Source: an uncultured Sutterella sp. (GTDB taxonomy: Bacteria > Pseudomonadota > Gammaproteobacteria > Burkholderiales > Burkholderiaceae_F). From it: 64,000 nt of DNA. Position numbers and translations under genes: made by a program. The notes below the pieces were generated by a model, which did no database searches, was not told where the DNA came from, and saw only the letters and a program-made list of their open reading frames with translations. The stretch spans positions 62,001 through 126,000 of the forward strand of contig UQYG01000002.1 of the NCBI GenBank assembly GCA_900545275.1, in the 5' to 3' direction. Of this stretch, positions 9,091 through 17,238 are shown piece by piece; positions within the stretch are counted from its first letter, which is position 1, and each line of letters starts with the position of its first letter.

Positions 9091-9798
9091 ATGACCCAAT
9101 CCGCCAAAATCCTGTGCGCCGCCCTCGGAGCGGCTGCGGTTGCCGCAACCTCCCTTCCCGCCGAAGCGGCGCTCACCGTCCGCGAAGAAAGCATCGTTCC
9201 GATCGCGGCCTTCACCGCGAACGGAAATGAAGCCGCGCTCAAGGGCGCCCTCGAAACCGGACTCCAAAACGGCCTCACCGTCACGGAAATCCGCAGCGTC
9301 CTCGAACAGATGTACGCCTACACGGGCTTTCCGAGAAGCCTTACGGGGCTCGGCGTCTTCGTCAACCTTCTGAAGGAACACAAGGCCGACGGCATCGAAG
9401 ACGCGACGGGCCGAGAAGCCAAGCCCCTGCCTGCGAACACCTCTATTCGCGAACTCGGCACGAAGACGCAGACGACGCTCATCGGCCGTCCCGCGGCGGG
9501 CCCAGTGTACGACTTCTCGCCCAACATCGACACCTACCTCAAGGAACACCTGTTCGGCGACATCTTCGCCAACGACATCCTCACCTGGCGCGAACGCGAA
9601 CTTGCGACGGTCTCCGCCCTCGCGGCGCTTCCCGCGCCCGTGCAGCTTCGCTCGCACCTGAACGTATGCCTCAACGTCGGCCTGCAGCCCGACGAACTCA
9701 AGGAGTTCGCCGACGTCGTCGCCAAGAAGGTCGGTGAAAAGCAGGGCAAGCTCGCCCTCGACAGCGTGAACGCGGTTCTCAAGGCCCGCGGCAAATAA
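9091..9798 (+). CDS. Secreted carboxymuconolactone-decarboxylase-family protein
   Basis: 235 residues. The start ATG 9091 has a good ribosome binding site (TAGGAGAAG), which excludes the longer frame opening at 8980. Residues 1-24 form a Sec signal peptide ending in an AEA-type cleavage site. The mature part has the helical CMD/AhpD-like pattern twice (around residues 30-95 and 150-230), with the segment LTWRERELATVSALAAL typical of the family. The family includes decarboxylases and peroxidase-like proteins; the CxxC of AhpD is not evident here, so peroxidase activity is doubtful. It is the first gene of a three-gene periplasmic operon with a hydrolase and a cupin. Confidence 0.8.
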   Translation: MTQSAKILCAALGAAAVAATSLPAEAALTVREESIVPIAAFTANGNEAALKGALETGLQNGLTVTEIRSVLEQMYAYTGFPRSLTGLGVFVNLLKEHKADGIEDATGREAKPLPANTSIRELGTKTQTTLIGRPAAGPVYDFSPNIDTYLKEHLFGDIFANDILTWRERELATVSALAALPAPVQLRSHLNVCLNVGLQPDELKEFADVVAKKVGEKQGKLALDSVNAVLKARGK

Positions 9799-9872
9799 CC
9801 CGTTCGTCATAGACCGCTTCCAAGCGAAGCGGCCCGAATCTCAAACCATTTTTTTTTCAAGGAACACACACC

Positions 9873-10940
9873 ATGTCGAAGAAAACCATCGCCGCCGCGG
9901 CCGCGGCCGCCTGCATGGGCGTCGCCTGCGCGGCCGGCGCCGCTGATCTGTCGCCCGCTCCGAATCCCTTCGGACTCGTCTACCGCGGCGCCATCACCGA
10001 AAATCTTCCCGGCCACGTCAACATTCACCCCGTGACCTACAAGCTCAACGGCCTCAAGATCGCCGCGAACGTCTACACGCCGGCCGACTACGACGGCAAG
10101 AAGGCGTTTCCGGCCGTGGTCGTCGCGCATCCGAACGGCGGCGTCAAGGAACAGGTTGCGGGTCTCTATGCGCAGCGCCTCGCCGAACTCGGCTACGTGA
10201 CGATCGCCGCCGACGCAGCCTATCAGGGCGCGAGCGAAGGCGAACCGCGCCACACCGACAGGCCGCAGTTCCGCACGGAAGACATCCACGGGATGGCCGA
10301 CTTCATCTCGACCTATCCCGGCGTGAACGCCGAGCGCCTCGGCGCCCTCGGAATCTGCGGGGGCGGCGGCTACACGCTCAACGCCGCGAAGTCCGACAAA
10401 CGCATCAAGGCCGTCGCCACGCTCTCGATGTTCAACTCGGGCGAAGTGCGCCGCAACGGCTACATCAACACCGGTCTCGACACGATCGCCAAGCGCATGA
10501 AGGAAGCTTCCGACGCCCGCGCCGCCGAAGTGACGACGGGAAAGGTCTCGATTTCGGGCAACGTCGACTTTGACGCGCTCACCGACGAATCCATCGCCAA
10601 GATCCCGACAGATCTCTACCGCGAAGGCATGCTCTACTACGGCCGTACGCACCGTCACGCCAACTCCACCTTTGCCTACACGACCTCGAGCCTCATGGAT
10701 CTGATGACCTGGGACGCGCGCGACCAGATCGAACTCATTGATCAGCCGCTTCTCATGATGGCCGGTGAAAAGGCGGATTCCCTCTACATGACTGAGGAAG
10801 CCTTCGCCGCCGCCACGGGCACGAAGGACAAGGAACTCTTCAAGATTCCGGGCGCCACGCACATCCGTACCTATTTCGTTCCGGAATACGTGGACGCGGC
10901 GGTCGGCAAACTCAAGGAATTCTTCGGCCGCACGCTTTGA
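9873..10940 (+). CDS. Secreted alpha/beta hydrolase (dienelactone-hydrolase-like)
   Basis: 355 residues with an N-terminal Sec signal peptide (MSKKTIAAAAAAACMG..., cleavage near AGA-ADL). The ribosome binding site AAGGAA precedes ATG 9873. The nucleophile elbow reads GICGGGG, so the expected nucleophile is cysteine rather than serine, as in classic dienelactone hydrolase; the likely acid is in MMAGEKADS and the histidine in GATHIRTY. It resembles the YcjY/DLH group of uncharacterised hydrolases. It lies 74 bases after the CMD-like gene and 33 before the cupin gene. The physiological substrate is unknown. Confidence 0.8.
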   Translation: MSKKTIAAAAAAACMGVACAAGAADLSPAPNPFGLVYRGAITENLPGHVNIHPVTYKLNGLKIAANVYTPADYDGKKAFPAVVVAHPNGGVKEQVAGLYAQRLAELGYVTIAADAAYQGASEGEPRHTDRPQFRTEDIHGMADFISTYPGVNAERLGALGICGGGGYTLNAAKSDKRIKAVATLSMFNSGEVRRNGYINTGLDTIAKRMKEASDARAAEVTTGKVSISGNVDFDALTDESIAKIPTDLYREGMLYYGRTHRHANSTFAYTTSSLMDLMTWDARDQIELIDQPLLMMAGEKADSLYMTEEAFAAATGTKDKELFKIPGATHIRTYFVPEYVDAAVGKLKEFFGRTL

Positions 10941-10973
10941 GTCTCCCGCAATGCCAAACCATGGAAGAAACCA

Positions 10974-11570
10974 ATGACTGAGAAACTTTCCGCCGGGCTT
11001 CTCTCCCTTCACAAGACCGCAGTCCTCTGCGTTCCGTTTGCCGCGCTCTTTCTGACGCAAAGCGCCGCGGCGGCCGGGGCAGTCTCTGCGCCCGCGGGCC
11101 AGACCGTCGTTTCCGTGCTGCCTTCGTCCGAGGCGCAACAAAAGCTCGTCCCCGACCAAACCTGGGTGCCGACAAACCCGAAAACCTTTACGGGCGAGGC
11201 CGTCATGAAGTCGGTCTACCGGCAGACGTCTCCCGCCCGAAACTACGGCGCCTACGTGCGCTTCTCTCCCGGGGCCCGCACCTTCTGGCACGTGCACCCG
11301 CTCGGTCAGACGCTTTTGATCGTCGACGGCGTGGGGCTCACGCAGGCGCGAAACGCCGACGGAACGCTCGGACCGGTGACGGCGGTAAAGGCGGGCGACG
11401 TCGTCAACTGTCCGCCGGGCGTCATGCACTGGCACGGCGCTTCGCCCGACGCTGCGATGACGCATCTGGCGATTTCGGAGAGCGACCCGAAGGCGGCCGT
11501 GAAGTGGCTTGATCCAGTCGACGAAAAGAGCTACCGCGAAGGCGCCGCAAAGGCTCTGCCGAAGCGCTGA
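10974..11570 (+). CDS. Secreted cupin-domain protein
   Basis: 198 residues: an N-terminal hydrophobic signal (about residues 10-36), then a single cupin barrel. Metal-binding motif 1 is visible as HVHPLGQ and motif 2 as PPGVMHWHG. The start ATG 10974 is preceded by GGAAGAA. Cupins of this type often occur next to, or fused with, CMD-family proteins, which supports one functional unit with the two upstream genes. Enzymatic activity (dioxygenase, isomerase or detoxification) cannot be assigned. Confidence 0.8.
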   Translation: MTEKLSAGLLSLHKTAVLCVPFAALFLTQSAAAAGAVSAPAGQTVVSVLPSSEAQQKLVPDQTWVPTNPKTFTGEAVMKSVYRQTSPARNYGAYVRFSPGARTFWHVHPLGQTLLIVDGVGLTQARNADGTLGPVTAVKAGDVVNCPPGVMHWHGASPDAAMTHLAISESDPKAAVKWLDPVDEKSYREGAAKALPKR

Positions 11571-12006
11571 GGCGGAGGGTACCGCAGGGCGCTCCCGTTT
11601 ATTCGGCGGATCATTCCGGAAAGAGGTCGGACGTCGTGAATCGGCGTTCGACCTATTTTCTTGTCGCAATACCGAATCCGGGCATCGGTACCGTGAGAAA
11701 TGTCAATGCGGGATGCGGACCGACGACCTAAATACGTTTGTTTTGCCGGCTTTTTCCGGGCGCATTCAGAAAAAAACGTATTCACTCGAGTTCGAAAACC
11801 AAAATTTTCTCCGGTGCACGTTGAAGTTTATTTCCGACATGCGCCGCAGAAACAATTCATCTGTGCCGGGGAGGAAAAGGCCGAATCCGCCGCGCATTCA
11901 TCCGAGACGACCGCCGTATCCCAATAGAAAGAGGCCCGGAGCGAACTCCGGGCCTCTTCTAGCCTATCCTCAGTTGCCTGAGGTGAAGCTGATCCCTACG
12001 TCAGGA
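11571..12006. other. Convergent intergenic region with structured repeats, no gene seen
   Basis: 436 bases between the cupin gene and mccA, which converge. It contains an inverted repeat AATACGTTT (11731-11739) / AAACGTATT (11774-11782) enclosing a smaller CCGG...CCGG hairpin, and the mccA terminator at 11929-11958. An 84-codon minus-strand frame (11531-11785) is open but lacks coding signals. Confidence 0.4.
11929..11958 (-). terminator. Terminator of mccA (probably bidirectional)
   Basis: A perfect 13-bp stem: AAGAGGCCCGGAG (11929-11941) and CTCCGGGCCTCTT (11946-11958) with a 4-base loop. T-rich sequence follows in the minus direction. A second small hairpin CCTCAGTTGCCTGAGG lies at 11968-11983, closer to the mccA stop codon. 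Confidence 0.8.
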
Positions 12007-13965
12007 TTACTTCGTAGCGGTCTTGGCGCCCTTGTTCAGGATGGCAAGAGCTTCATTCGCGAAGACGACGCCTTCGTCAACGAGCTGCTTGGCATACTGC
12101 GGAGCGTGGACACCCCACGAACCGTCGTCCTTGACCTTGGCGGCAACGCGGCGGGCGTTTTCAGCGAGGAGCTGGACCTGAGCGCGATCCGAGTTCGAAA
12201 GCTTCGCAACCTTCAGCATGTCGGTGATCGTGACGAGGTCGGCCGTGATCTTGGCATAGCCTTCCTTAACGGGGGTCTGCCAGGCGACAACCTTGTTGTA
12301 GATGGTCTTCTGATCCTTGAAGCGGAGAGCTTCAGGGAACTTCGACTGGATCGGGCTGTGGCAGCCCAGAGCTTCAACCTGGTGCTTGTCTTGGTAAGCC
12401 GTGCGGCCGCAGGTCCACATCAGGTCGATGTAGGGACGACCGTCGTCCTTCGTGAGCTTCCAGCCCTTCGGGCTCGTCAGCTTACGATCCTTGGCGCCGT
12501 CGGGCGGGTTGATCGACTTCTTTTCGGGGTCGACCAAAATACGCCAGATGTGCGAAGCGCGGACGTTGTCGAAGCCGGCCATGTCAGGACGCTGGATCGA
12601 AGCGAAGTTTTCGCACGAACCCATCTTCGGCATATGGCAGGAGGCGCAGTCGTTGCGGCTGTGCGTACCGCCCTGGGCGAAGAATTCAGCAGCCGTGGTG
12701 TGGCAGTCCTGGCACTTCTTCTTGAGGTTCGGAACCGTGTACTGGGAAGCCCAGTCGTTGCTCGTCACTTCGTGAGGATCGTGGCAGGTCGTGCAACGCA
12801 TACCCTTCTGATAGTGCTTCGTGTAGTGCGACTGCGAACCTTCGGTACCGCAAGCCGGGCAGAAGCTCTTGAAGTAGCTGTTGAACGGGGTCTTGAAGTT
12901 GGCCTTGGCATCGTCCTGGTTGTAAACGAAGCGCTGGTGGCAACGTTCGCAGTTGGACGGCATGCCGGCGCCGCGAGCACCGTAGAGGTGAGCACCCGCG
13001 CCGTGGCATTCTTCGCAGGAGACGCCCTTGGCGATGGTGTGGCTGCGAAGCTTCTTCGAGTCACCCAAAGCGGCAAAGAGTTCGTCCTGGCTCTTGAAGT
13101 CAAACTTCCAGGTGTGGCAGATTTCGCAGTAGGAAGAACCCGGCTGGAACATGGCCTGCGTGCGGTTGGAAGCGCCGTAGGAGTTGAAGCCCCAGACGTT
13201 GGACGTCTGAGCGCCGAAGTCTTCGAGCTTGGTCGGGAAGGTCGGATCCCAGGCGTTGATCTTCTTGACAACTTCAGGCGTCAGGTGCTGAGCCCAGTTG
13301 CGCGAGAACTGGTTGCCGCCGGCAACCATCTTGCCCGTGCCCTTGCCGAGGTTACCTTCTTCGACGTGGTAGGTACCGCGGACAAGCCACTTGTCCACGA
13401 AACCGTACTTCGTACGCGGCGTACCCATGATGACGTAAACGTCATCGGCTTCAATACCTTCCGGCAGCACGGAAGCCTTGGAACCATAGAGGGGCTTCTT
13501 CATGTCGCCCGCAACCTGCGGTTCGGTCAGTTCTTCCGGGAAGCGGACGATCTTGTTGTGACGCGAACGTTCCCACTTTTCATACTGCGAGGGGTGGCAT
13601 TCACCGCACTTCTTCGGACCCACGAACTTGTTCGGGAGGTCAAGGAAGGATTCGTACGGGAGGCGGTAGGTCACGGCAGCCTTGCGGCCCGTATCCTTGT
13701 GATACTGGTCGCCGTTGCCGAATTCCACCCATTCCTCGTTACGGTCCGACATCGTGAACTTGCCCACGACGCGGTTTTCCTTGAGGTACTTGAAGTACGG
13801 GTGATTGGCCTTGAGGTAGTCCCAGAAGGCCTTATCTTGAGCCACATAGCCGTCGAGATCGCGCGGCAGGTCAACCTTCGGGGCTTCCGCGGCGGAAACC
13901 GAAGTGGCGACGAGAGCGGCGCTCAGACTGGCGGCCAGAGACAGAAGCTTGGATTGCTTGGTCAT
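12007..13965 (-). CDS. mccA: Octahaem cytochrome c sulfite reductase MccA (SirA)
   Basis: 652 residues with a Sec signal peptide (about 1-25), so periplasmic. Seven CXXCH haem sites are visible: CGECH 120, CEICH 280, CEECH 317, CERCH 339, CTTCH 391, CQDCH 418, CASCH 440. An eighth site is C519 followed by exactly 15 residues and C535-H536. The CX15CH site is the hallmark of MccA, which reduces sulfite to sulfide with six electrons at a haem-copper centre (family knowledge). Extra cysteines C369, C372 and C451 are candidates for copper ligands. Start ATG 13965 has GGAG eight bases upstream. Unusually, no mccB, mccC or mccD is adjacent; the neighbour is a sensor kinase. Confidence 0.88.
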   Translation of the reverse strand: MTKQSKLLSLAASLSAALVATSVSAAEAPKVDLPRDLDGYVAQDKAFWDYLKANHPYFKYLKENRVVGKFTMSDRNEEWVEFGNGDQYHKDTGRKAAVTYRLPYESFLDLPNKFVGPKKCGECHPSQYEKWERSRHNKIVRFPEELTEPQVAGDMKKPLYGSKASVLPEGIEADDVYVIMGTPRTKYGFVDKWLVRGTYHVEEGNLGKGTGKMVAGGNQFSRNWAQHLTPEVVKKINAWDPTFPTKLEDFGAQTSNVWGFNSYGASNRTQAMFQPGSSYCEICHTWKFDFKSQDELFAALGDSKKLRSHTIAKGVSCEECHGAGAHLYGARGAGMPSNCERCHQRFVYNQDDAKANFKTPFNSYFKSFCPACGTEGSQSHYTKHYQKGMRCTTCHDPHEVTSNDWASQYTVPNLKKKCQDCHTTAAEFFAQGGTHSRNDCASCHMPKMGSCENFASIQRPDMAGFDNVRASHIWRILVDPEKKSINPPDGAKDRKLTSPKGWKLTKDDGRPYIDLMWTCGRTAYQDKHQVEALGCHSPIQSKFPEALRFKDQKTIYNKVVAWQTPVKEGYAKITADLVTITDMLKVAKLSNSDRAQVQLLAENARRVAAKVKDDGSWGVHAPQYAKQLVDEGVVFANEALAILNKGAKTATK

Positions 13966-14690
13966 ATTTAGCTCCGTTAAGTCTCTTATAACAGGGTTAA
14001 AAATCATCCTCTTCGGTGGGGGTACACCGAGTCGGACGGGTGAGGTCTTCGTATAGAGCATGCGCCCGATACGCCGAGAAATCTACTCCTTAACTTAGGG
14101 TTAAGCAAATTTGCCTCTCCAGCCCATCATTGATTTTGCTTTTTATCAATACTCCTCCCGCGGCATTACGTTTTTGTACGTACTTCATTACCCGCAATCT
14201 ACCCAGGACGATAAACGAAAACCCTAGAATATCCCTTGGTTCCCGTGCTTTTCAGGCGGATTTCATCCTACTTTTCCCTTGCTCCTTTTTCAGGTCTCTT
14301 CCTCCCTCCTCCTCACCCGAAAGAAGGAGGCCCGACAAGCTCTCGTCAGGTTTCTAGGCGTTAACGCTTAAAAATGCGCCCGTTCCTTGTCTAAAAAGTC
14401 TCTTGCCTGCACGTTTACCCTTAATCTTGTTACGAAAAACGAAACATCGTTTTCGCGCAACATTACGAGATTCTCCTGCTCCCGCATCAAGGGGACGGGA
14501 ATACACCTAGATCTCTACGACTTCCGCTTGGGAGTTGAACTTGCCGTCTTTTCGCATCTTCCTTAGAAAGGAAAGGCTATTGTCCACTTAAGTCCAATAG
14601 CCTTTCCCTCCCGGCGATAATCCTGAGGAGTGATTTTTCCCCGAGCTTTTCCATTCTGAGGAAAGGATTGTTTAGATTGAGGCAAACTTT
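13966..14690. other. Long AT-rich upstream region of mccA
   Basis: 725 bases, far richer in A+T than the flanking genes. It should hold the mccA promoter. Dyads seen: CTTAAC-N5-GTTAAG at about 14092-14108, GCGTTAACGC near 14358-14367, and the 13-bp hairpin at 14570-14607 annotated separately. No open frame with a ribosome binding site is convincing. Its length would allow a small RNA or multiple activator sites. Confidence 0.45.
14570..14607 (-). terminator. Strong hairpin after the sensor-kinase gene
   Basis: GGAAAGGCTATTG (14570-14582) and CAATAGCCTTTCC (14595-14607) form a perfect 13-bp stem with a 12-base loop. In the minus direction it is followed by a moderately T-rich stretch (TTTCTAAGG). 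It is about 85 bases past the kinase stop codon. It is a terminator candidate, but a processed or independent small RNA is possible. Confidence 0.6.
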
Positions 14691-17135
14691 TTACTTCTTT
14701 TTGCACGATCCTGCCGGAATTGCGCCGCTCAAAGCCTCTTCGCGCAAAGATTTCTTCCTTCCGGCATCTTCATCCTTCGGTTCGGCCGAATTCTCCTTCG
14801 GCTCACCAAGACCTTCCCCCGCATCTCCTCTACGAAGGTCGTAAGGGGAAACCAGGGTCAAGCCCTGAACGCCCGTCTTCGAGGAAAGGAAGTTTTTGCG
14901 CACGTCTTCCTTGCGTCCGATGTCGCCCGACTCATAGAAGTGAAGCGCTTCGGCGAGCCCGAGGGACTGCACCGTGACGGGAATCGAACCGCGTCTGTCG
15001 CGGTCTACCGTCGTCATGCGCTCGATCACGCTCACGGCCGCTTCGCTCGTGGCGGGACCCGAAACGCCGGGATCGTTTTTCTCCGTTTCGGCGCACTTGA
15101 CCATCGCCTCGACCTCCCGCCTGCGGTCGAGCACCTCGATCGTTTCCTCCCGGGGCGCGTCGGGCTCGTTCTCGCCCGTCTTCGGGAGAACGAAGTCGAA
15201 GGTGACGCCTCGCTTTCCGTTCTTGCGCACGGTCACGCGTCCGGCGTGACGTTCGGCGATGTTGGCGACGATCGAGAGACCGAGCCCCATGCCGCCCTCG
15301 CCCTTGCTCGTACGGAGCGGTTTGAAAAAGTTCGAAATCGCCTCGTCGCTCACTTCGGGACCGTTGTCGGCGACAGACAGGATCCAGTTGCCGTCCTTCG
15401 AAGCGAGCGAGACGCGGATCATCGGATCGGGAACGCCCGAAATCGCGTCGGCGGCGTTTTTCAGAAGATTAAGGAGCGCCAATTCGATTTCCCACTCGTC
15501 GACTTCCGCCATCGAATTGCGGGGGACCGCGATCTGCAGGCTCGCCGTCGTGGTGCGCGAGCGCCGGAAGGTTTGGATCGCCCGGTCGATCACGACCGAG
15601 AGGTCCGCCACCTTCCTGGGCGGATAGTCGTGCTTGGCGTAACCGCGCACGCGCTCGACGATGCGGCTTGCGCGGTCGGCCTGGGCGACGATTTCGCCGA
15701 GGGCCTCGAGGAACTTCTCCTGATCCATGGCGCCGCGCTTCGTGCGCCGCATGAGGCCGTTGGCGTAATTCATGATGGCCCCGAGGGGCTGCTTCAATTC
15801 GTGCGCGATGATGGTCGACATCTGCCCCACGAGTCCGGTGCGCTCGAGATTTGCGATGTGCGCACGCGACTGACTCGCCTCGGCCTCGATCAGCTCGCGC
15901 GCTTCGAGCGACGCGCGAAGCTCCCTCGTCTTTCTGCGGACGAGCACCGAAAGGCTCACCGCGTAGGAGAGAACGAGGAAGGTGACGAGCGACAAGAAGG
16001 CGATGAGATCGCCATGCTCGCGAAGTATTCGCCGGAAGCTCCAGTCGGCAAGGTCCCGGTAGGGACCGATCTTGAGAAGATAGTAGAGGTCGTAGACGCT
16101 TCGCACTTCGGCCGGGTCCGTCCAGACGTCGTTGAGGCCCGGCGCCTTCACGGCCCGAAAGGCCGAGAGAACCGTGTCGCGAAAGACGATCGACGTTCTT
16201 TCGGTCGCGCCGAGGGACCACCCCGGATAGAGGGGCGTCGAGACGCTGCAGGCGAAGTTCGTCGCGGGAAGCGGGTGCACGACCTCGATGTCGCGCCCGA
16301 TGTTGAGCTTTCCGGCCCTTTCGAGCTGCTCGAGCGAACAAGCGGGAAGAATCCCGACGGTGCTCTCGCCCTTCAAAACACGCTCGAGCACCTTTTCGTA
16401 GGCGCCGAGCCCGAGAAATTCGGTGCGAAGCTGCAGTTCTTCACGCGTCACCCCCGCCTTCGCGAAGACGCCCGCAGCGGCGAGCCAGCCGCCGAGGGAT
16501 TCGTCCGAAGTTGCTGCGAAGCTTTCGTAGCGAAGGTCGAGAAGATCGGCAAATTCGTCGTGCCGTTCCCTCTTCAGATAGGAAGGCCGGCGAACGGAAA
16601 CGCCCGAGCGCTTTTTCGTGAAGATCACGCTCCCCTGCGTTTCGCCGGCGCTTCCCGCCTCGCCCGAACGCATCGACGCGATCACGTCAACGTTCATCAT
16701 CGGGCCTTCGGCCGCGAAGAACGTGGGCTCGGCGATGATGAAGTCGGCGAGACCGTCCTGTACGGCGCGTCCGAGGTCTTGTGAATCGAGATAGTAGACG
16801 GAGAAGGTCTGGTAGCCGAAGAGTTTCCCGAGAAACTCCTTCGTCACCCGCAGAAAGCGGCTCGACGGATCGCTCGCGACCTCGTTTTGCACGACGATGC
16901 GGAAGGGCCGCACGGCACGCTCGGCGAAGAAGGGACGAAGCGCCTCAACGTCCTTGTCCCGGACGAGGTCGTTCGTCGTCTTGAGAAATTCCGGCGGCAC
17001 GTGGTCCTGCAGCGCCCGCACGTCTCCCGAGGGCGTTCCCGTATTCGTGCCCATCCCCACGAAGGACGAGGGCGACGCGCAGACGCCGCCCGCGAGGGCG
17101 GCCGCGAGAGAGAGCGCAAGAAGAGCGTGCTTCAT
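14691..17135 (-). CDS. TtrS-like periplasmic-binding sensor histidine kinase
   Basis: 814 residues from ATG 17135. The order is signal peptide (1-20), PhnD/SBP-like periplasmic sensor (about 60-340), one membrane segment (377-399), a linker helix, HisKA with AHELKQPLG (phospho-acceptor His445), and a HATPase domain with NLLKNAADAI, DNG and GEGGMGLGLSI. This architecture matches TtrS-type kinases that sense sulfur oxyanions such as tetrathionate (family knowledge). About 150 residues of low-complexity charged sequence after the ATPase domain are unusual. No response-regulator gene is adjacent. A TATAAT element at about 17175-17180 on the minus strand agrees with this start. Control of mccA is an inference from position only. 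Confidence 0.8.
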   Translation of the reverse strand: MKHALLALSLAAALAGGVCASPSSFVGMGTNTGTPSGDVRALQDHVPPEFLKTTNDLVRDKDVEALRPFFAERAVRPFRIVVQNEVASDPSSRFLRVTKEFLGKLFGYQTFSVYYLDSQDLGRAVQDGLADFIIAEPTFFAAEGPMMNVDVIASMRSGEAGSAGETQGSVIFTKKRSGVSVRRPSYLKRERHDEFADLLDLRYESFAATSDESLGGWLAAAGVFAKAGVTREELQLRTEFLGLGAYEKVLERVLKGESTVGILPACSLEQLERAGKLNIGRDIEVVHPLPATNFACSVSTPLYPGWSLGATERTSIVFRDTVLSAFRAVKAPGLNDVWTDPAEVRSVYDLYYLLKIGPYRDLADWSFRRILREHGDLIAFLSLVTFLVLSYAVSLSVLVRRKTRELRASLEARELIEAEASQSRAHIANLERTGLVGQMSTIIAHELKQPLGAIMNYANGLMRRTKRGAMDQEKFLEALGEIVAQADRASRIVERVRGYAKHDYPPRKVADLSVVIDRAIQTFRRSRTTTASLQIAVPRNSMAEVDEWEIELALLNLLKNAADAISGVPDPMIRVSLASKDGNWILSVADNGPEVSDEAISNFFKPLRTSKGEGGMGLGLSIVANIAERHAGRVTVRKNGKRGVTFDFVLPKTGENEPDAPREETIEVLDRRREVEAMVKCAETEKNDPGVSGPATSEAAVSVIERMTTVDRDRRGSIPVTVQSLGLAEALHFYESGDIGRKEDVRKNFLSSKTGVQGLTLVSPYDLRRGDAGEGLGEPKENSAEPKDEDAGRKKSLREEALSGAIPAGSCKKK

Positions 17136-17238
17136 GACAAAAAAAGGAGACAAAACGGCGGAGAGAATCAAAACCGCCATTATAGGAAGGCGCCTGCGCT
17201 CTATACTTCTCGGACGATCACTTTTTCTCACCGACCAG

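Noticed and set aside
11531..11785. Possible small minus-strand gene of 84 codons
   Set aside because: No ribosome binding site, overlaps the cupin 3' end and an inverted repeat, and lacks coding-like codon use.
14127..14149. TTGAT and ATCAA half sites in the mccA upstream region as an FNR site
   Set aside because: The half sites are about ten bases apart rather than four, so they do not form an FNR-type dyad.
17137..17238. Attachment-site repeats flanking the tyrosine recombinase
   Set aside because: I looked for direct repeats and a tRNA end on both sides and saw none; the recombinase therefore cannot be tied to an island from this sequence alone.
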